Shown here one piece after another: positions 22,412 to 26,385 of a DNA stretch of 26,385 nucleotides. Within the stretch, counting starts at the first letter, position 1; each line of letters begins with the position of its first letter. This DNA is from SIG440 sp045586925 (GTDB lineage Bacteria > Bacillota > Clostridia > Monoglobales > Monoglobaceae): NCBI GenBank assembly GCA_045586925.1, contig JAZNBG010000004.1, positions 1-26,385 of the forward strand, given 5' to 3'. A model generated the notes under the pieces. It saw only the letters and a list, made by a program, of their open reading frames with translations. It did no database searches and was not told the origin of the DNA. The position numbers were made by a program, and so were the translations under genes.

Positions 22412-22740
22412 ATGTAAAAAATATTGCTGATAATCTTAACCTGAAATTTTATTCAGGACAGGAACTTGCTGACAAAACGGCAAAGGGATGTTATATAGGC
22501 GACCTTCTTAGCCTTGCAATGTCAAAGGTTCAGGAAAATTATGTGTGGATTACTATACAAACAAATGTGAATATTGTTGCAGTTGCATCACTGGCTGATG
22601 CCTCCTGTATAATCCTTGCTGATGGTTGCGTTCCTGACGAGAAAACTGTCGAACGTGCAAAGGAACAGGATATTATAATTCTTGGTGGCGAAATCTCAGC
22701 ATATGATGCAGCTGTTAAACTGGCGGAGTTAGGAATATGA
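22408..22740 (+). CDS. DRTGG-like protein (second copy)
   Basis: A 110-residue protein with the same overall layout as the protein at 20252-20605: an N-terminal helix (NVKNIADNLNLKF) and a short hinge, then YIGDLLSLAMSKV at the position of GSDLMSDVL. Conserved spacing to a VAVASLADASCIILADG strand-helix-strand, then a helix and IILGGEISAYDAA, completes the similarity. The two proteins are clearly diverged. It overlaps the hydrogenase stop by ATGA and the PHP start by ATGA, so three genes are translationally coupled. GGAGG lies 13-17 bases before the start. No ligand or activity is known. Confidence 0.75.
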   Translation: MNVKNIADNLNLKFYSGQELADKTAKGCYIGDLLSLAMSKVQENYVWITIQTNVNIVAVASLADASCIILADGCVPDEKTVERAKEQDIIILGGEISAYDAAVKLAELGI

Positions 22741-23435
22741 AGCTTTATTATGATTTGCATATCCATTCTGCACTATCACCTTGCGGTGATGAGGATATGA
22801 CACCAAACAACATTGTGAATATGGCATACATAAAGGGGCTTGATATTATTTCTGTTACCGACCATAATTCCTGCAAAAATGTCCGTGCAGTTATTGAGGC
22901 AGCAAAAGGTGTCATAAAAGTTGTTCCTGGGATGGAGATTACAACCTCGGAGGAAGTTCATACACTGTGTTATTTTCCTGATATTGATGCAGCAGAGGAT
23001 ATGAGCGATTTTATACGTGCCAATATGCAGGGCATTAAAAATCAGCCCGAAATTTTTGGCAGACAGCTTATTATGGACGCAAATGATGAAATTGTAGGCG
23101 AAGAAGATGAGCTTTTGGTGAATGCTGTAAACCTTGATATTTACGATGTTTCTGCCGAAACAAAAAAGCGTGGCGGATTGTTTATTCCTGCACATATAGA
23201 TAAATCAAGCTATAGTATTACATCTAATCTTGGTTTTTTGCCACCAGACCTGTATGTGGACGGTTTGGAAATTACAGCCCGAGGAGTAGAAAAATACGGG
23301 CAAATGTATGCAGAATATGGAATTATTACCGATTCTGATGCGCATTATCTTGAAGATATTTCCGAAAAGGAACGCTATGTATCCGGCGACAACAAAAATG
23401 CACAAAAACTATTCGAATTTTTGTGCAAGTTTTAA
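22737..23435 (+). CDS. PHP-domain phosphoesterase
   Basis: A 232-residue member of the PHP (polymerase and histidinol phosphatase) superfamily of metal-dependent phosphoesterases. Motif 1 is DLHIHSALSPCG (D6, H8, H10). Motif 2 is SVTDHNS (D42, H43). E67 in PGMEITT and H75 in VHTLCYF follow, then PAHID and the terminal SDAHYLED motif. All expected metal ligands appear present. It closes the block DRTGG-ATPase-hydrogenase-DRTGG-PHP and its start overlaps the upstream stop. The substrate is unknown. Because it is coupled to a sensor module, hydrolysis of a small phosphorylated signal is an attractive but unproven idea. Confidence 0.87.
   Translation: MKLYYDLHIHSALSPCGDEDMTPNNIVNMAYIKGLDIISVTDHNSCKNVRAVIEAAKGVIKVVPGMEITTSEEVHTLCYFPDIDAAEDMSDFIRANMQGIKNQPEIFGRQLIMDANDEIVGEEDELLVNAVNLDIYDVSAETKKRGGLFIPAHIDKSSYSITSNLGFLPPDLYVDGLEITARGVEKYGQMYAEYGIITDSDAHYLEDISEKERYVSGDNKNAQKLFEFLCKF
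23400..23432 (+). terminator. Possible terminator overlapping the PHP gene end
   Basis: GCACAAAAA (23400-23408) pairs with TTTTTGTGC (23418-23426), then AAGTTTT follows. The hairpin lies inside the last codons of the PHP gene. The stem is AT-rich, so strength is uncertain. Confidence 0.4.
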
Positions 23436-23501
23436 GAAAGTATTTTCGCCAAATTGTAGATTTTTATTTACTTTTTTGATATAATCTTATTGTATGTCTG
23501 A

Positions 23502-23519
23502 TTGACATAAATTTAACAA
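23502..23519. promoter_or_regulatory. Candidate Rex operator
   Basis: TTGACAT-AAAT-TTAACAA has the 7-4-7 layout of the clostridial Rex site TTGTTAANNNNTTAACAA. The right half matches at 7 of 7 positions and the left at 4 of 7. It overlaps the -35 box and spacer of the hydrogenase promoter, a repressing position. Rex senses NADH/NAD+ and is known to control fermentative and hydrogenase genes in Clostridia. Confidence 0.5.
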
Positions 23520-23530
23520 TGTGATATAAT
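23502..23530 (+). promoter_or_regulatory. Consensus sigma-A promoter of the hnd operon
   Basis: TTGACA (23502-23507) and TATAAT (23525-23530) are both perfect, 17 bp apart, with an extended TG at 23522-23523. It lies 75 bp before the first gene. A second TGATATAAT occurs at 23477-23485 but has no -35 at the right distance. Confidence 0.85.
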
Positions 23531-23604
23531 GTAAAAAAGAGAATGTTATGGGTCGGCTTTTGTCGGCTTTGAAGACATAAATTAAGGTAGGAGGTAAAGG
23601 AGAA

Positions 23605-24099
23605 ATGGAAAAGAAGACACTTCCATTCAACGGCACAAAAGAACAGGAAGCACAGCTCATGGCGGTTATTGCAGAGCACAAGGGTGTAGACGGAGCAGTT
23701 ATTCCTGTACTGCACAAGGCACAAGAAATTTATGGTTATCTTCCCATTGAGGTACAGGAAATGATTTCTGAAGGTCTCGATGTGCCTCTGGCAGAAATTT
23801 ACGGTATTGTTACATTTTACACACAGTTTTCACTTAACCCAAAGGGCAAGTATCACATCGGCGTATGCTTGGGTACAGCTTGCTACGTTAAGGGTTCGGG
23901 TGATATTCTGGACAAGATTAAAGAAATTTTGGGAATTGAGGTTGGTGAATGTACACCCGACGGTCTGTTCTCAATCGAGGCTACACGTTGTATCGGTGCC
24001 TGCGGCTTAGCACCTGTTCTGACTGTAAATGACGATGTTTACGGCAGACTTGTTGTTGACGATGTTGAAGGCATCATCAAAAAGTATCAGGAAATGTAA
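23605..24099 (+). CDS. hndA: NuoE-like 2Fe-2S subunit of NAD(P)-linked hydrogenase (HndA/HydC)
   Basis: A 164-residue thioredoxin-fold [2Fe-2S] protein, the 24-kDa-type subunit of NADH dehydrogenases and of multimeric [FeFe]-hydrogenases. The cluster ligands are C88 and C93 (VCLGTAC) and C129 and C133 (CIGACGLAP). The N-terminal helical domain (GAVIPVLHKAQEIYGYLP) and EIYGIVTFYTQF are standard. AGGAGG and AAAGGAG precede the ATG. It leads an operon with an ATPase, HndB-like and HndC-like genes, so it belongs to a soluble hydrogenase and not to complex I. The symbol follows the Desulfovibrio hndABCD naming; hydC would be used for the Thermotoga-type enzyme. Confidence 0.92.
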   Translation: MEKKTLPFNGTKEQEAQLMAVIAEHKGVDGAVIPVLHKAQEIYGYLPIEVQEMISEGLDVPLAEIYGIVTFYTQFSLNPKGKYHIGVCLGTACYVKGSGDILDKIKEILGIEVGECTPDGLFSIEATRCIGACGLAPVLTVNDDVYGRLVVDDVEGIIKKYQEM

Positions 24100-24638
24100 T
24101 GAGAGAAATTGCACTTCATATTCTGGATATTGTTCAGAATTCGGTTGTAGCAGGCGCTACAAAAATTGAAGTTATGATTTGTGAAGATATCGCATCTGAT
24201 AAGCTTACGGTTGAAATTTGTGACAACGGCTGCGGTATGACAAAGGAATTTCTTGAAAAGGTTATCGACCCCTTTACCACAAACCGCACTACTCGCAAGG
24301 TAGGTCTGGGAATACCGCTTTTTAAAAATGCGGCAGAAGCTACAGGCGGGAGCTTTGATATTAAATCACAAGTAGGTGAGGGAACCTGTGTTACGGCTGT
24401 GTTTGGTTACAGCCACATTGACCGTCAGCCACTTGGCAATATGGCGGAGACGATGCTTGGTTTGTTTACATCATACGAAGATATTAATTTCGTATACCGA
24501 CATTCTGTGGGTGACAAGGTTTTTGAGGTTGATACACTTGAAATAAAAAATGTGCTGGGAGATGTTCCGTTCTCAGCACCTGAGGTTTATTTATGGCTTT
24601 CCGAGTTTTTGTCGGAGGGCGAGCAGGAACTGAATTAA
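24099..24638 (+). CDS. GHKL ATP-binding protein in the hydrogenase operon
   Basis: A 179-residue GHKL-fold ATPase similar to the catalytic domain of histidine kinases. N14 in HILDIVQNSVVAGA is the N box, D42 in DNGCGM the G1 box, and GLGIPLFKNAAEATGG the G2 box, with an intervening PFTTNR ATP-lid-like segment. There is no phosphoacceptor His domain or sensor. The C-terminal 60 residues (FTSYEDINFVYRHS onward) are extra to the fold. The ATG overlaps the hndA stop (TAATG), so translation is coupled. Genes of this type are found between nuoE-like and 2Fe-2S genes in other clostridial hydrogenase operons. Its function is not established; it may sense ATP or regulate through phosphorylation. Confidence 0.82.
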   Translation: MREIALHILDIVQNSVVAGATKIEVMICEDIASDKLTVEICDNGCGMTKEFLEKVIDPFTTNRTTRKVGLGIPLFKNAAEATGGSFDIKSQVGEGTCVTAVFGYSHIDRQPLGNMAETMLGLFTSYEDINFVYRHSVGDKVFEVDTLEIKNVLGDVPFSAPEVYLWLSEFLSEGEQELN

Positions 24639-24665
24639 TTTTAATTTGTAAGCGGAGGTAATAAA

Positions 24666-25031
24666 ATGAAAAGCTTGGCTGAACTTGAAGCAATAAGAAA
24701 CAAAGCTAAAGGCTCTGTTAATTTAAGAAAAGACGATCACGCAATCCGTGTGGTTGTTGGTATGGCTACCTGCGGTATTGCAGCAGGTGCAAGACCTGTA
24801 ATGACTGCTATTATGGACGAGGTTGCAAAACGTAACCTTGAACACGTTGCAGTTACACAGACAGGTTGTATCGGCGTTTGCCGCCTTGAGCCAATCGTTG
24901 AGGTTATGGTTCCCGGCGAAGAAAAGGTTACCTATGTAAAGGTTGACCCAAAGAAGGCTGCTGAAATCGTTAGCGAGCATATCGTAAATGGACGCATCGT
25001 TACAAAGTATACAATTGGTGCTGCAGAGTAA
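24666..25031 (+). CDS. hndB: HndB-like 2Fe-2S thioredoxin-fold subunit
   Basis: A 121-residue ferredoxin-like [2Fe-2S] subunit of the hydrogenase complex. Visible Cys residues are C36 (ATCGIAAGA), C68 and C72 (QTGCIGVCRLEP), with the second pair in the standard CX3C spacing. Only three cysteines are seen, so the fourth ligand may be supplied differently or the cluster may be altered; a single Cys in the first motif is common in HndB relatives. GCGGAGG lies 8 bases before the ATG. The N-terminal 27 residues (ending RKDDHAIRVV) form a charged extension. It lies between the ATPase and the NuoF-like subunit, as in hnd-type operons. Confidence 0.87.
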   Translation: MKSLAELEAIRNKAKGSVNLRKDDHAIRVVVGMATCGIAAGARPVMTAIMDEVAKRNLEHVAVTQTGCIGVCRLEPIVEVMVPGEEKVTYVKVDPKKAAEIVSEHIVNGRIVTKYTIGAAE

Positions 25032-25076
25032 TCAAACAGCTCAGATTAAAAATACAGAAAGGTTTGGTGTTTAAAG

Positions 25077-26385
25077 ATGGATATGGTTAGAGGTCATATT
25101 CTTTGCTGCGGTGGTACAGGTTGTACATCTTCCGGCTGTGATGCTATCATCAAGGAAATGGAAGCACAGCTTGCAGCACATGATTTGGAAAAAGAATTTA
25201 AAATTATAAAAACAGGTTGCTTTGGTCTTTGTGCTTTAGGACCTATTATGATTATTTATCCCGAGGGTGCTTTCTACAGCAGAGTTACTCCCGAGGATGT
25301 TAAGGAAATTGTTGAAGAACATCTCGTAAAAGGTAGAGTTGTAAAAAGACTTCTTTATGCTGAAACAGTTGAAGAAGACAACATCAAGAGCCTTAACGAG
25401 GTTGATTTCTACAAGAAACAGCACAGAATTGCTCTTCGCAACTGTGGTGTTATCAATCCCGAGGATATCGAAGAATATATTGGGGTTGATGGTTATCAGG
25501 CACTTGGTAAGGTGCTTACCGAAATGACACCACAGGAAGTTATTGATGTAATTAAGGAATCAGGTCTTCGTGGTCGTGGCGGCGGTGGTTTCCCCACCGG
25601 TACAAAATGGCAGTTTACTTATAATTCACAAAACGACCAGAAGTACGTTGCTTGTAACGCCGACGAGGGTGACCCTGGTGCATTTATGGACAGAAGTATT
25701 CTCGAAGGTGACCCACACGCAGTTATCGAGGCTATGGCTATTGCCGGCTATGCAGTAGGTGCAAATCAGGGTTATATCTACATCCGTGCAGAATATCCTA
25801 TTGCAGTTAAGCGTCTTAGCATCGCCATCGCTCAGGCAAGAGAATATGGACTTTTGGGTAAGAATATTTTTGAATCAGGTTTTGACTTTGATTTGGAAAT
25901 CCGTCTTGGTGCAGGTGCTTTCGTATGTGGTGAAGAAACAGCTCTTATCACATCAATCGAAGGTCATCGTGGCGAGCCACGTCCCCGTCCTCCGTTCCCG
26001 GCTGTTGCAGGTTTGTGGCAGAAGCCTACACTTCTTAATAATGTTGAAACATATGCAAATATTACACAGATAATCTTAAATGGTGCAGATTGGTTTAAGT
26101 CAATCGGTACCGAAAAGAGTAAGGGTACAAAGGTATTTGCTCTTGGTGGTAAAATCAACAACACTGGTCTTGTTGAAGTACCTATGGGTACAACCCTTCG
26201 CGAAATCGTTGAAGAAATCGGCGGCGGTATCCCCAACGGCAAAAAGTTTAAAGCTGCACAGACAGGTGGTCCTTCAGGCGGATGTATTCCGGCATCACTT
26301 ATGGATACTCCGATTGATTATGATTCACTTATGCAAATTGGCTCTATGATGGGTTCCGGCGGTCTTATCGTAATGGACGAAGATA
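25077..26385 (+). CDS. hndC: NuoF-like NAD(P)-binding flavoprotein subunit (HndC/HydB), 3'-truncated
   Basis: The first 436 residues of a hydrogenase diaphorase subunit; the reading frame runs off the window. An N-terminal thioredoxin-like [2Fe-2S] domain has C11 and C16 (CCGGTGC) with C48 and C52 (TGCFGLC). The NuoF core follows: GLRGRGGGGFPTGTKW (about 163-178, NAD(H) loop), NADEGDPGAFMDR (about 194-206, FMN site) and LGAGAFVCGEETALI (about 277-291), then RGEPRPRPPFPA. The expected C-terminal 4Fe-4S and ferredoxin domains would lie beyond the end. The ATG at 25077 follows AAAGG by 14 bases, a weak site. The fused N-terminal 2Fe-2S domain distinguishes it from complex I NuoF. A catalytic [FeFe]-hydrogenase subunit gene is expected next. 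Confidence 0.93.
   Translation, partial: MDMVRGHILCCGGTGCTSSGCDAIIKEMEAQLAAHDLEKEFKIIKTGCFGLCALGPIMIIYPEGAFYSRVTPEDVKEIVEEHLVKGRVVKRLLYAETVEEDNIKSLNEVDFYKKQHRIALRNCGVINPEDIEEYIGVDGYQALGKVLTEMTPQEVIDVIKESGLRGRGGGGFPTGTKWQFTYNSQNDQKYVACNADEGDPGAFMDRSILEGDPHAVIEAMAIAGYAVGANQGYIYIRAEYPIAVKRLSIAIAQAREYGLLGKNIFESGFDFDLEIRLGAGAFVCGEETALITSIEGHRGEPRPRPPFPAVAGLWQKPTLLNNVETYANITQIILNGADWFKSIGTEKSKGTKVFALGGKINNTGLVEVPMGTTLREIVEEIGGGIPNGKKFKAAQTGGPSGGCIPASLMDTPIDYDSLMQIGSMMGSGGLIVMDED

Noticed and set aside
23605..26385. Respiratory complex I (nuo) operon
   Set aside because: NuoF carries an extra N-terminal 2Fe-2S domain, HndB-like and ATPase genes lie between nuoE and nuoF, and no membrane subunits are seen.

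Overview
The window looks like the chromosome of an anaerobic, low-GC Clostridia bacterium, probably from a Ruminococcaceae/Oscillospirales-like lineage. The evidence is strong AGGAGG-type ribosome binding sites, TTG and GTG starts, near-consensus sigma-A promoters, Bacillota gene neighbours (spoVB-like flippase-mazG-rqcP and rny-ymdB), and the start of an NADH-linked [FeFe]-hydrogenase operon. The species assignment is inference. No rRNA, tRNA, CRISPR array, prophage or classical insertion sequence was found. Nearly all genes lie on the + strand; the exceptions are two small minus-strand genes at 9450-10175.

Layout. 1-1300: the end of an unrecognised gene, then two tandem palindromic repeat elements. 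The first carries a DUF559 nuclease-like gene between its ends. The second has the same ends but no gene, so it resembles a MITE. 1299-9398: a YgjV-like membrane protein, recA-recX-rimO-pgsA, acpP, rnc, an Elp3-like radical SAM gene, luxS and a B12-binding-type radical SAM gene. 9450-10175 (minus): a DtxR/MntR-type metalloregulator with a perfect palindrome over its own promoter, and a small DUF6514-like gene whose terminator overlaps that promoter. 10381-13421: a small membrane protein, a SpoVB/MOP flippase, mazG and rqcP. 13669-17411: rny, a zinc-ribbon membrane protein, ymdB and pgeF. 17446-20224: a solute-binding lipoprotein and dinB.

20252-26385 is a hydrogenase region in two blocks. The first is DRTGG protein, RsbW-like ATPase, putative sensory [FeFe]-hydrogenase, second DRTGG protein and PHP phosphoesterase, tightly packed and partly overlapping. 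The second starts at a consensus promoter that overlaps a candidate Rex operator and runs NuoE-like subunit (hndA), a GHKL ATPase, hndB and hndC (NuoF-like, cut by the window end). The first block is probably a redox or H2 sensing module. The second is the diaphorase part of an NAD(P)-dependent, possibly electron-bifurcating hydrogenase. Its catalytic subunit would be expected just beyond the window.

The strongest candidates for something under-described are the DUF559-plus-palindrome element, which is organised like a REPtron, and the sensory-hydrogenase/DRTGG/ATPase/PHP module with its altered H-cluster pocket.
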